From NCBI GenBank assembly GCA_051649785.1, contig JBOFHT010000012.1, positions 1-24,299 of the forward strand: DNA of 24,299 bases, written 5' to 3'. The notes under the pieces are model-generated. The model was not told the DNA's origin. It worked only from the letters and a program-made list of their open reading frames with translations, and did not search any database. Numbering within the stretch: position 1 is the first letter of the stretch; each line of letters starts with the position of its first letter. Made by a program: the position numbers and the translations under genes. Shown in pieces: positions 16,043-23,374 of this stretch. The DNA comes from JBOFHT01 sp051649785. Its GTDB lineage: Archaea > Methanobacteriota > Methanobacteria > Methanobacteriales > Methanobacteriaceae.

Positions 16043-16597
16043 ATGAAATCAAAAGCTAGTGTAACTATTATACTAATTATTATTATTGGAATTGTATTTG
16101 TTAGTGGAAGTATTATTATTAATAACAATGGACAAAACAATTTAGATAATGTAGATAATGGAATATTTGCTACAATATGGAGTTTAGGAAATAATATTAC
16201 ATATGGCAATGCATTTAGCCATAAAAATGCTACAGATAATAATAATTCAAATGGGGAAAAACCAAACCATTTTGAAGAAGAAGGTTACTGTGACTATGTA
16301 GTTGATGGTGATACACTGAATGTTGAAGGTGTAGGTAGAATTAGATTAGTCGGCGTCAATACCCCAGAACGTGGTGAAGCTGGATATATTGAAGCAAAAA
16401 AATATGTAGAAGAAAATTGCCTTGGAAAAACGGTTTACTTAGATATTGATAATGAGAAAAGAACAGATAAATATGGGAGAATATTAGCTGTTGTTTATGT
16501 TAAAAACCAAAGCATAAATCAACAACTACTTAAATTAAACTATGCTGAGGTTATGTTTATTCCTCCATCTGAGTTTAATCCATATACCTGGAATTAG
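16043..16597 (+). CDS. Membrane-anchored or secreted staphylococcal nuclease-type enzyme
   Basis: A 184-residue protein with a hydrophobic N-terminal segment (about 7-25, SVTIILIIIIGIVFVSG), an Asn-rich linker and a thermonuclease (SNase) domain from about 80. It would cut DNA or RNA outside the cell or at the membrane. Against staphylococcal nuclease the catalytic positions are present: VVDGDT (D90 for Asp21), R101 and E109 in RLVGVNTPE (for Arg35 and Glu43), and R146 in DKYGRILAV (for Arg87). The Asp40 position is Asn (N106), as in many homologues. There is no clear ribosome binding site. The same frame is open upstream through the tandem repeat, so a longer product with a repetitive N-terminus from a non-ATG start is possible but less likely than the form given. 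Confidence 0.88.
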   Translation: MKSKASVTIILIIIIGIVFVSGSIIINNNGQNNLDNVDNGIFATIWSLGNNITYGNAFSHKNATDNNNSNGEKPNHFEEEGYCDYVVDGDTLNVEGVGRIRLVGVNTPERGEAGYIEAKKYVEENCLGKTVYLDIDNEKRTDKYGRILAVVYVKNQSINQQLLKLNYAEVMFIPPSEFNPYTWN

Positions 16598-16777
16598 ATA
16601 TAGAATTAAATAGACGGAGATTAAATAGGTTAAATTAAATAGGCTGAATTAACTAGACTGAATTACTAGTTAAAATTAAATAAGAATTAAACAAACTATT
16701 AATAAGAAAATTGTTCATCCAATCTATTAATATCTAATAAAATACTAATTTTCAGAATCCTCTAATTAATTTCCTAT

Positions 16778-17176
16778 TTATTCTTCAATTACAACTGTTT
16801 TTGAAGCTTTTCCTAAAATTCTTTCATTATCACCTTTTGAGAATCTACCAATTACTAAATCAATTAAAATTGGTAAAAAATAAATTTTAGAAATGTTTCT
16901 TATAATAGAAGATTTATAAGATATATTCCCATTATATTCATTAACAACTTTTAAACCCATCAAATTCTTCCCAACAGTTTCACCCTTAATTTTTTCAAGA
17001 ATAACAAAATAAATTAAAGTTAATACTGGAAGAACAAATATCAAGTAGTTATAAACTAAAAAAGTCGAATATGAAAATACAATAAAAGCTACAATTTGAG
17101 ATAAAACCCACATAATAGAGCTAATAACAAAATAGTCCATTATATAAGCTACAATTCTTTTTCTAAAAATTTCCAA
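16778..17176 (-). CDS. RDD family membrane protein
   Basis: A 132-residue membrane protein of the RDD family. It opens with EIFRKRIVAYIMDYFVISSIMW, containing the conserved Arg (RIVAYIMDY) and Asp of the family, has a second hydrophobic segment (SYSTFLVYNYLIFVLPVLTLIYFVILE), the conserved ETVGKNLMGLKVVNEYNG turn, and a third hydrophobic stretch (YFLPILIDLVIG). The family's transport role is poorly defined; some members have been linked to ion transport. The start is TTG, supported by GGGAG seven bases upstream; the first ATG lies at residue 13 and would remove the conserved Arg. The 180-base gap to the SNase gene is short-repeat AT sequence. It follows hypE by 44 bases and may be read from the same transcript. 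Confidence 0.85.
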   Translation of the reverse strand: MEIFRKRIVAYIMDYFVISSIMWVLSQIVAFIVFSYSTFLVYNYLIFVLPVLTLIYFVILEKIKGETVGKNLMGLKVVNEYNGNISYKSSIIRNISKIYFLPILIDLVIGRFSKGDNERILGKASKTVVIEE

Positions 17177-17220
17177 ATTAACACTCCCATTAAAATTATA
17201 TAATTAAAAAATTATTTGAA

Positions 17221-18231
17221 TTAGCAAACTCTTGGAACTGGATCCGCTATTGGAGACTCTAAAATACGTAACCCTCCAACAGGAGTTTCCATTAAAACAT
17301 TTTTATCATCTGTAACTTCACCAATAATAGCTGCATTTTTACCATATTTCTGTGATTTGATTGCTTTTAATGTTTCTTCAGCTAAATCCGCTTTAACACC
17401 CATCACTACTTTTCCTTCATTAGCTACTTCATAAGGATCAATTCCTAACATTTCACTAACTGCTCTAACTTCAGTGCGAACTGGAATTAGCTCATCTTCA
17501 AGTAACATCCCAACACCTGATTTTGAAGCCATTTCATTTAAAGCATTAGCTATTCCACCACGAGTAGGATCTTTCATAGCAGTAACACCACCAATATTAA
17601 GAGCAGATTCTACAATCCCCCACATTGGAGCTACATCAGATTTTAAGTCCGTTTCAAAACCAAAACCTTCTCTAAAAGCCATAATTGCCATTCCATGGTC
17701 ACCAGCAGTTCCAGTTAAAATAATTTTATCTCCAACTTCAAGACCATTATCTCTTTTAGCTTGACCCTTTTCTAAAATACCAATCCCAGTTGTAACCATT
17801 ACAAGTTCATCTAACTTATTTTGCTCCATTACTTTAGTATCCCCAGCTACAATAGCTACATCTGCTTCAACACATGTTTCATCCATGGATTTAATAATTT
17901 TATCTAAGTCTTCACCAGAAAACCCTTCACGAATAATCATAGCATTAGTAATAGCTAAAGGCTTAGCTCCCATTACAGCAACATCATTAATAGTCCCTGC
18001 TGCAGATATCCTACCAATATCTCCCCCTGGGAAGAATAATGGACTTATTGTGTGACCATCAGTAGTAACAACAATTTCACAATCATTTAACGGAATAGTA
18101 GCACCATCATCAAGAGCATCTAAACCAATTCCACCATTAACAGATTTTTTACTTATATTATTAAGAATTGCATCAGAAATAAGCTTTTGCATTACTTCTC
18201 CACCAGCACCATGAGACATTCCAATTTTCAT
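17221..18231 (-). CDS. hypE: Hydrogenase maturation protein HypE
   Basis: HypE takes a carbamoyl group from HypF onto its C-terminal cysteine and dehydrates it with ATP to a thiocyanate, the source of the cyanide ligands of [NiFe] hydrogenases. The 336-residue protein has MSHGAGGEVMQKLISD at the N-terminus, DDGATIPL (43-50), VVTTDGHTISPLFFPGGDIGRISAAGTINDVAVMGAKP in the ATP-binding region, GDTKVM, GTAGDHGMAIM, DPTRGGIANALNEMA, and ends in the required PRVC (C336). Length is normal and the terminal cysteine is intact. The ATG is preceded by GGATGTG. Methanogens of this group depend on [NiFe] hydrogenases. The other hyp genes are not in the window. Confidence 0.96.
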   Translation of the reverse strand: MKIGMSHGAGGEVMQKLISDAILNNISKKSVNGGIGLDALDDGATIPLNDCEIVVTTDGHTISPLFFPGGDIGRISAAGTINDVAVMGAKPLAITNAMIIREGFSGEDLDKIIKSMDETCVEADVAIVAGDTKVMEQNKLDELVMVTTGIGILEKGQAKRDNGLEVGDKIILTGTAGDHGMAIMAFREGFGFETDLKSDVAPMWGIVESALNIGGVTAMKDPTRGGIANALNEMASKSGVGMLLEDELIPVRTEVRAVSEMLGIDPYEVANEGKVVMGVKADLAEETLKAIKSQKYGKNAAIIGEVTDDKNVLMETPVGGLRILESPIADPVPRVC

Positions 18232-18314
18232 TACAGCACATCCAATTAAATTAAAAATAAAACCATTTGATAAATTTATAATAATAATAACTGATTAAAA
18301 TGATAATCCTACAA

Positions 18315-18334
18315 AATAATAATAATAATAATAA
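18315..18334. repeat. Short AAT microsatellite
   Basis: A run of AAT triplets lies in the 149-base gap between the HAD phosphatase and hypE genes. It is non-coding and may change length by slippage. Nothing else stands out in this gap. Confidence 0.7.
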
Positions 18335-18380
18335 TACACTAAACAGTACTAATTAACATATCACAATAAAACTATGGAAA

Positions 18381-19073
18381 TCAAAGTAAATTCTTTAAAT
18401 CGCCAATATTATTAATAATTTTAATGTCTAAACCTTCGTCTTCAATTTGTTTACGCATTTCTTCTTCTTCAGATTGACTAACACCAGAATTAACTAAAAT
18501 AGCAGACATTCCCGCATTTACAGCACCTAAAGTATCTACATCAAATTTATTTCCAACCATGACACTCTCTTCCGCATCACAATTAGTTCTCTCAAGAGCA
18601 GCTTCGAAAATACGGACATCAGGTTTTTCAAATCCAATTTCTTCTGAAGTTATAACTCTATTAAAGAAATACTGAAGATTAAGTCTAACTAATTTCTCCC
18701 ATTGTTTAATAGTAATCCCATTAGAAATTACATTTAATTTATATTTTTTACTTTTTAAATAAATTAAGACTTCAGAAGTACGAGGAAATGGGCGAAGAAG
18801 CGAGAATTTAACATTGTGATAAGTAACCATTCCTAAAGCAATTAAATAATAATCTTCATAACCTAAAACTCTTTTAGTTAAAATATTAAAATGTTTATCA
18901 TAATTAGAACCTTTTTCAGCAATTATATCTTTTAGCTGAGCATAAGCTTCATCTTCGCAAAGAGGTAGTCCATTCTCAACCATTTCATTAATAGCTGCAC
19001 GACGTGCAAGTTCTGCAAAAGCAGAAGTATCTAATAAAGTATCATCAATATCGAAAAAGACAGATTTAGTCAT
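18381..19073 (-). CDS. HAD superfamily hydrolase, subfamily IA
   Basis: A 230-residue haloacid dehalogenase-type phosphatase. The catalytic motif I is FFDIDDTL with nucleophile D8 and acid D10; a helical cap follows (about 15-90); motif II is in LNVISNGIT; the conserved Lys is in SEEIGFEKPDVRIFEAAL; motif IV is MVGNKFDVDTLGAVNAG. The protein resembles the archaeal HAD-IA group of this length, whose substrates are mostly unassigned, so I give no specific reaction. GGTGA lies at a good distance before the ATG. It sits upstream of hypE on the same strand with a 149-base gap, so co-transcription is uncertain. Confidence 0.88.
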   Translation of the reverse strand: MTKSVFFDIDDTLLDTSAFAELARRAAINEMVENGLPLCEDEAYAQLKDIIAEKGSNYDKHFNILTKRVLGYEDYYLIALGMVTYHNVKFSLLRPFPRTSEVLIYLKSKKYKLNVISNGITIKQWEKLVRLNLQYFFNRVITSEEIGFEKPDVRIFEAALERTNCDAEESVMVGNKFDVDTLGAVNAGMSAILVNSGVSQSEEEEMRKQIEDEGLDIKIINNIGDLKNLL

Positions 19074-19293
19074 TTCATTTCACCAAAATTTAGGAAAATT
19101 TTTAAAAAAATATTTAAAAATACAAAATACAATTTAGTTTATATTAACATTATTTATATAATTGTTAGTATTTAATACTATTTAAAAAAATAAATCTGGA
19201 ATCTAAATCAAAAAAAATGAAATAAAATGAAATAAAAAAATTTATAAAAAAATAAAATAAGAATGAAAAACAAATTATAATTATTATATTAAC

Positions 19294-20025
19294 CTAAATA
19301 TTAAAAAAAGCATCTAGGCTACTTTGACGATTCGAATGAGATAGATCTGTTAAATTTTCTTTTGAATATCCTAAAGAACTCATAATACGTGCAACAGCAG
19401 GAATAATTTGATTATTTATATAGTAATCAGCATCATAATCATAAGCATCAGAATCTTCATAAGGGACTGCACGTTTACTTATTGGGCCTTTACCTTTAAC
19501 AATAACATACTGAATAATATTTCCTTTTTTAACACTCATTCCTTTTGCTTCTAAACGCTTAGCTGCTTCAACATGAGGTCCTACATTCTTATAGCTACTT
19601 ATTTTCTTAGTAATTTGAGTGTGGATTATCATTTCATCCATAGTAGCTTCACCTGAACGTACACGTCGTAATGTACGAGTTACAGCTTTTATTGCTTTAT
19701 CAACATTTCCTTCACTTAATATACCCATAAGCACAGCTTCTTGAGTATCTTTAGCTATTGGAGCCCAATCACGACGAACAAGCTCTAAACCTTTAGCTAT
19801 GATTTTCCCATCTTCCATAACCGCATATCGTTTTTTAGTTACAAAAAATCCTCGCCTATAGAACCCTTCATACTCTAATTCCATATCAGGTGGAAGAGTT
19901 GAATTAAGAAAAGCTAAAAATTCCTTTGCAGCAGACTTAATTTCTTTTTCAATAGCTAATTGCTCAGGGGACTCCCCAGGTAATTGATTTTCTTCATTAG
20001 CTACTGGAACATTTTCTTCTACCAC
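19294..20025 (-). CDS. polB2: Family B DNA polymerase, small C-terminal subunit (PolB2)
   Basis: A 243-residue protein corresponding only to the C-terminal part of a family B DNA polymerase. Seen: YEGFYRRGFFVTKKRYAVMEDGKIIAKGLELVRRDWAPIAK (about 51-91, end of the palm with the KKRYA motif), then thumb-domain sequence through KGNIIQYVIVKGKGPISKRAVPYE. The last residues QSSLDAFF (234-241) form a canonical PCNA-interacting box. Exonuclease and polymerase A/B motifs are absent, so it must work with a separate large subunit, as described for the split polymerase of Methanothermobacter (PolB1 and PolB2). The start is a GTG at 20025 with GGTGAT three bases upstream; no in-frame ATG is near. An acidic 30-residue extension precedes the domain. 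Confidence 0.92.
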   Translation of the reverse strand: MVEENVPVANEENQLPGESPEQLAIEKEIKSAAKEFLAFLNSTLPPDMELEYEGFYRRGFFVTKKRYAVMEDGKIIAKGLELVRRDWAPIAKDTQEAVLMGILSEGNVDKAIKAVTRTLRRVRSGEATMDEMIIHTQITKKISSYKNVGPHVEAAKRLEAKGMSVKKGNIIQYVIVKGKGPISKRAVPYEDSDAYDYDADYYINNQIIPAVARIMSSLGYSKENLTDLSHSNRQSSLDAFFNI

Positions 20026-20048
20026 AAAATCACCACTAATAATTAAAA

Positions 20049-20156
20049 TAACTAATCTAAATGAAATAACTAATCTAAATAATATAACTAATCTAAATGA
20101 AATAACTAATCTAAATAATATAACTAATCTAAATGAAGTAACTAAAATAATTAAGA
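20049..20156. repeat. 18-bp tandem repeat with alternating unit types
   Basis: Five units start at 20049, 20067, 20085, 20103 and 20121, with a degenerate sixth at 20139. All share TAACTAATCTAAAT; the tail alternates between GAAA and AATA (A-B-A-B-A), so the true period is 36 bp. It lies just upstream of polB2 and downstream of the cofH stop codon. It does not code. Confidence 0.88.
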
Positions 20157-20176
20157 TAAGCTAAATAATTAACTCA

Positions 20177-21313
20177 TTAAACCTTATAAAACTCAGTATA
20201 CTTAGAATTACGCTCAATTGGAACTCTACCTAAGTTTTCAATAATACGGCAAAGATCAGAAATACTTGCATCCACACCATCAGGAGCTCCTGAAGCTTCT
20301 GAAAGTTCATCCCCTCCTAAAGTTCCACCTAAATCATTAGTTCCTGCAGCTAAAGCTACTTGAGCAAATCTAAAACCCATTTTAACCCAAGAAACTTGAA
20401 TATTAGGGATTAATTCTTGAAACATTAGTCTAGCTACTGCATAAAGCTTTAAATCTTCAGTACCAGTAGCACCAAGATTACTTTGACCTTCTAAAAATAT
20501 TGGGGAAAATTCATGCATAAATGTCATTGGAATAAACTCTGTAAATCCACCAGTATCCATTTGAATATTTCTAAGAATATCTAAGTGTTCTACTCTTTCA
20601 ACCATTGTTTCAACATGGCCATACATCATAGTAGCTGAACCAGGGATTCCATTTTTATGAGATGATTTAACAACATCAATCCAGTCATCAATAGATACCT
20701 TCTCAGGACATATGATTTTCCGTGAACGCTCAGTTAATATTTCAGCAGCAGTTCCAGGCAAAGTATCTAGTCCTGCACGACCTAGTATTTTAAATGATTC
20801 ATCAATAGTAAGTTCAGAGTTTGCAGCTGCTTCATGTATCATAGTAGGTGAAAACCCATGAATATCCACATTTGGATAATTACTTTTAAGTAATTTTAGT
20901 AAATCTTCATAGTAATATATATCAGCATCAGGAAGTACACCACCCATTACACAAAACTCACGAGCCCCATTATCAATAGCTACTTGAGCTTTAGCTAGAA
21001 TTTCATCATTAGAAAGTATATATGCCCCAGAATCATTAGCATCTTTACCAAAAGCACAGAAACCACAACGAACAGTACAGATATTAGTAAAGTTAATGTT
21101 ACAATTATTAATAAAAGTAACTTTATTCCCAACAATTTTCTGACGCATATAGTCTGCAGTTGCTAAAAGAGCAAATAAGTCTAAACCATTAGTATTATTA
21201 AGATTCATAAGATAATTAGCATCTTCAACAGAAATTGGTTCATCAAAAGCATTATTTAAAATTTCTTTAGTCCTAGTTGAGACATTTGATAAAATATCAT
21301 AGCTATTAAACAT
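20177..21313 (-). CDS. cofH: FO synthase subunit 2, radical SAM enzyme CofH
   Basis: CofH is the radical SAM enzyme that joins the tyrosine-derived hydroxybenzyl group to 5-amino-6-ribitylaminouracil; CofG then closes the ring to FO, the chromophore of F420. The 378-residue protein has the CxxxCxxC cluster site NICTVRCGFCAF (C79, C83, C86), followed by EFCVMGGVLPDA, DIHGFSPTMIHEAA, LPGTAAEILTE, GIPGSATMMYGHVET and FIPMTFMHEFSP, as in CofH rather than CofG. Near the C-terminus is GTNDLGGTLGGDELSEASGA. No ribosome binding site precedes the ATG, but an AT-rich TATA-like box (TTTAATATA on the minus strand) begins about 27 bases upstream, so the transcript could be leaderless. Upstream lies a 115-bp tandem duplication. 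Confidence 0.95.
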   Translation of the reverse strand: MFNSYDILSNVSTRTKEILNNAFDEPISVEDANYLMNLNNTNGLDLFALLATADYMRQKIVGNKVTFINNCNINFTNICTVRCGFCAFGKDANDSGAYILSNDEILAKAQVAIDNGAREFCVMGGVLPDADIYYYEDLLKLLKSNYPNVDIHGFSPTMIHEAAANSELTIDESFKILGRAGLDTLPGTAAEILTERSRKIICPEKVSIDDWIDVVKSSHKNGIPGSATMMYGHVETMVERVEHLDILRNIQMDTGGFTEFIPMTFMHEFSPIFLEGQSNLGATGTEDLKLYAVARLMFQELIPNIQVSWVKMGFRFAQVALAAGTNDLGGTLGGDELSEASGAPDGVDASISDLCRIIENLGRVPIERNSKYTEFYKV

Positions 21314-21693
21314 AGCTTTATTATATTGATGCTATATTAAATAATTTACTAAAATTATGGGAACTAAACGTATTGGAAAAAGTAAAAAAATAAGTAGACT
21401 ATAAAATTGAAAACTTAAAAAACTACAAAAAATATAGAATATTAAAAATTATATGAGAATAGAAAATTAAGATATAAAGAAATTAATAAATATAGACTTA
21501 AAAAAAATTAGAAATATAAAATTAAAAGCCTAAAAAACTACAAAAAATATAGAATATTAAAAATTATATGAGAATAGAAAATTAAGATATAAAGAAATTA
21601 ATAAATATAGAGTTAAAAAAAATTAGAAATATAAAATATTGTAAAAGTTAAAAAATAAGAAAAATAGAAAATTATAGCTATTTACTATAAAAT
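21314..21693. other. Intergenic region upstream of cofH
   Basis: This gap between the S8e and cofH genes contains no gene. Two thirds of it is a tandem duplication (21401-21630). The left 85 bases include the TATA-like cofH promoter candidate near 21332-21340; the right 60 bases adjoin the S8e stop codon and look like a decayed third copy of the repeat start. Confidence 0.5.
21401..21630. repeat. 115-bp tandem duplication upstream of cofH
   Basis: Two copies of a 115-bp AT-rich unit lie head to tail at 21401-21515 and 21516-21630. They differ at only a few positions, for example GACTTA versus GAGTTA near their ends and GAAAACT versus AAAAGCC near their starts. A partial third start follows at 21631. 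Each copy contains the word TTTATATC on the minus strand, which could act as a TATA box for cofH. The high identity points to recent duplication. Confidence 0.85.
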
Positions 21694-22077
21694 CTATTCA
21701 GCTAATAATATTCCGTTTAAAACACCGTCTTGGCCAGGCCTAGAGGTTACACGGACTTTACCCATACTAGTTTCTACAACAGCACCTTTTGTAATAATAT
21801 TCCTTCTTACAAAATGGGGGTTAGCTGGGTTTTCAATTACATTATCAATTGCAACAGATTCAGTTTTATTACTTTCTTTGTTAACAACATTAATTTTATT
21901 ATCAACAGCTAAACGGAGTTTCTCATTTCCACCACGAGTTTTGATTTTCCTTAATCTTTTTTCACCGAGTTTAGTTTCTGCTGGATCTCTTCCGAGTTCA
22001 AATTTCTTTTTACCTCTGTTGAGTCTAGTTTTCCCACCAGATGGTTTCTTTTTTGATCTTCCTTGCCAAATTGCCAT
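21694..22077 (-). CDS. rps8e: 30S ribosomal protein S8e
   Basis: A 127-residue archaeal/eukaryotic-type S8e ribosomal protein. It opens with AIWQGRSKKKPSGGKTRLNRGKKKFELGRDPAET, strongly basic and typical of the family, has the central TRGGNEKLRLAVDNKINVV, and ends with NPANPHFVRRNIITKGAVVETSMGKVRVTSRPGQDGVLNGILLAE. The frame extends seven codons further to an ATG at 22098, but GGTGA lies five bases before the ATG at 22077 and family members begin with MA(I/K)WQGRS, which settles the start. It stands alone here with long AT-rich gaps on both sides. Confidence 0.95.
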   Translation of the reverse strand: MAIWQGRSKKKPSGGKTRLNRGKKKFELGRDPAETKLGEKRLRKIKTRGGNEKLRLAVDNKINVVNKESNKTESVAIDNVIENPANPHFVRRNIITKGAVVETSMGKVRVTSRPGQDGVLNGILLAE

Positions 22078-22645
22078 TATTTCACCAATTATAAACATTA
22101 TTAAATTTGTTAATCCAATTATTAAATTTGATTATATTTAAGTTATAAGTAAATTATGCTTAAAAATAAGAAATATTCCAATAGAACATTCCAATAATTA
22201 GGATAATAAAATATTAGTTTAACCTAATATATAAACTTTGCTTATAATAGTATTTTATTTTAACCAAGTAAAAACTTATAAAATTAAGATTAAATAATAA
22301 TTAAGTCAATTAATACTTAAAAATAGTATATCAAATAGTATATCATTAAGAATAGTTAAGCTTCAAAGAATTACTATACAATAAAAATGACTTATTTAAA
22401 TAAATTTATAAATAACCATTAAAATATTTAAATTATATATAAGCATTTAATTAATATTATTATATTATACAGATATATAAATTTAATGGTTATTGGTTGC
22501 CATTGACTGTTAAAATACCAGCTAATGGAAAAAATTAATTAAACCCCTATTAAAACCAAATTAAGTTTAAAAGGACATACCTAAAATATTAATTAACTGG
22601 TTAATTAACTAGTTAATTATTTAATAGTTTTAATAATATTAGACC
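22078..22645. other. Long AT-rich intergenic region, no gene seen
   Basis: Between the coiled-coil gene and S8e there are 568 bases without a convincing reading frame. Short frames here are under 15 codons. The stretch 22584-22630 is a run of TTAATTAACTAGTTAATTA-like palindromic words. The S8e promoter should lie at the left end. Around 22480-22520 the composition is slightly richer in G+C (with an AATGG/CCATT pair), but I cannot name it. Confidence 0.5.
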
Positions 22646-22975
22646 TTATCCATGATATAAAGGTTTTACATTAATAGTATCTTTTAATTTAGATAATATT
22701 TGCTTTTGAGTATTTGAAATTTCCTCTAACTTTTTTTCTTGAGATTTATTAAGTTCCTTTTTTTGATTCAAAATCTGTTTTAATGAAAACTCATGAGAAC
22801 TAATAGTTTCAACATGTTTATCAAGAATTTGTTGCTGTAATTTAATTGCAGATTGTTGTGTAGTTATTGTTTCTTGCTGTAGCTTAATAAGTTCTTGTTG
22901 CTTATCTAAAGCCATCTTTTGAACCATACTATTTTCCTTTAAGAACTTTAATAATTCTTGCTGAACTTCTTCCAT
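22646..22975 (-). CDS. Small Gln-rich coiled-coil protein of unknown function
   Basis: A 109-residue protein I do not recognise. Almost the whole length is predicted by eye to be a coiled coil: hydrophobic residues recur at 3-4 spacing between Gln, Lys and Glu, and the motif QQELIKLQQETITTQQSAIKLQQQIL (about 26-52, written here for its heptads) repeats itself. A second helical half (about 60-98, LKQILNQKKELNKSQEKKLEEISNTQKQILSKL) follows a short break around SSHEFS. There is no signal peptide, membrane segment or cysteine. AAAGGAG lies eight bases before the ATG, which supports real translation. It stands alone between two long spacers and is divergent from the third PMBR gene. It resembles oligomerising scaffold or phage-tail-fibre-like helices only in composition. 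Confidence 0.65.
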   Translation of the reverse strand: MEEVQQELLKFLKENSMVQKMALDKQQELIKLQQETITTQQSAIKLQQQILDKHVETISSHEFSLKQILNQKKELNKSQEKKLEEISNTQKQILSKLKDTINVKPLYHG

Positions 22976-23374
22976 AATGTTTTCTCCTTTGTAAATTAAA
23001 TAAAATTAAGTCAAAAATTAGGTCATTATATAATTATATAAAATATACTTTTTAATTTATATTAAATTTATCTGATAGGAGTCAACAAAATAATAAAAAT
23101 TATTAGTCAGATTCAAGTTTCACTATCCCCCATATAGTTTATTTATTAGTAAACAATTAAAGTGAACATTAAAATAGTTAAAAATTTGGAAATCATTATT
23201 TAATATTAAAAATAGAAACCCCTAAACATTTACTATATAAACTTCAACTAAGTTAATATTTTATTTAGAAAAATTAGTAATATTTATATATATTAATTAC
23301 TAAAAATATATATAGAAAATATAATAATGTTTAAATTTTTATAAAAAAGGAATTTGAGAATAGGAGATTAATAA
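22976..23374. promoter_or_regulatory. Divergent intergenic region with candidate operator for the third PMBR gene
   Basis: This AT-rich gap separates the coiled-coil gene from the third PMBR gene and has no open frame of note. An inverted repeat, TTAGTAAT (23274-23281) and ATTACTAA (23296-23303), frames a TATA-like core TTATATATAT. Another TATA-like box (TTTTTATAAAAAAGG, 23335-23349) lies 26 bases before the start. The ribosome binding site AGGAGAT (23363-23369) is well placed for the ATG at 23375. Confidence 0.4.

Noticed and set aside
15757..16209. Minus-strand 150-codon frame with 12-residue hydrophobic repeats (GLMVLDLVLFVL)
   Set aside because: It is the complement of the 36-bp tandem repeat and overlaps the start of the well-supported SNase gene; the repeat simply lacks stops in this frame and no family or ribosome binding site supports it.
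21401..21630. 115-bp duplicated unit considered as an insertion element
   Set aside because: Copies are directly adjacent, with no terminal inverted repeats, target duplications or coding content.
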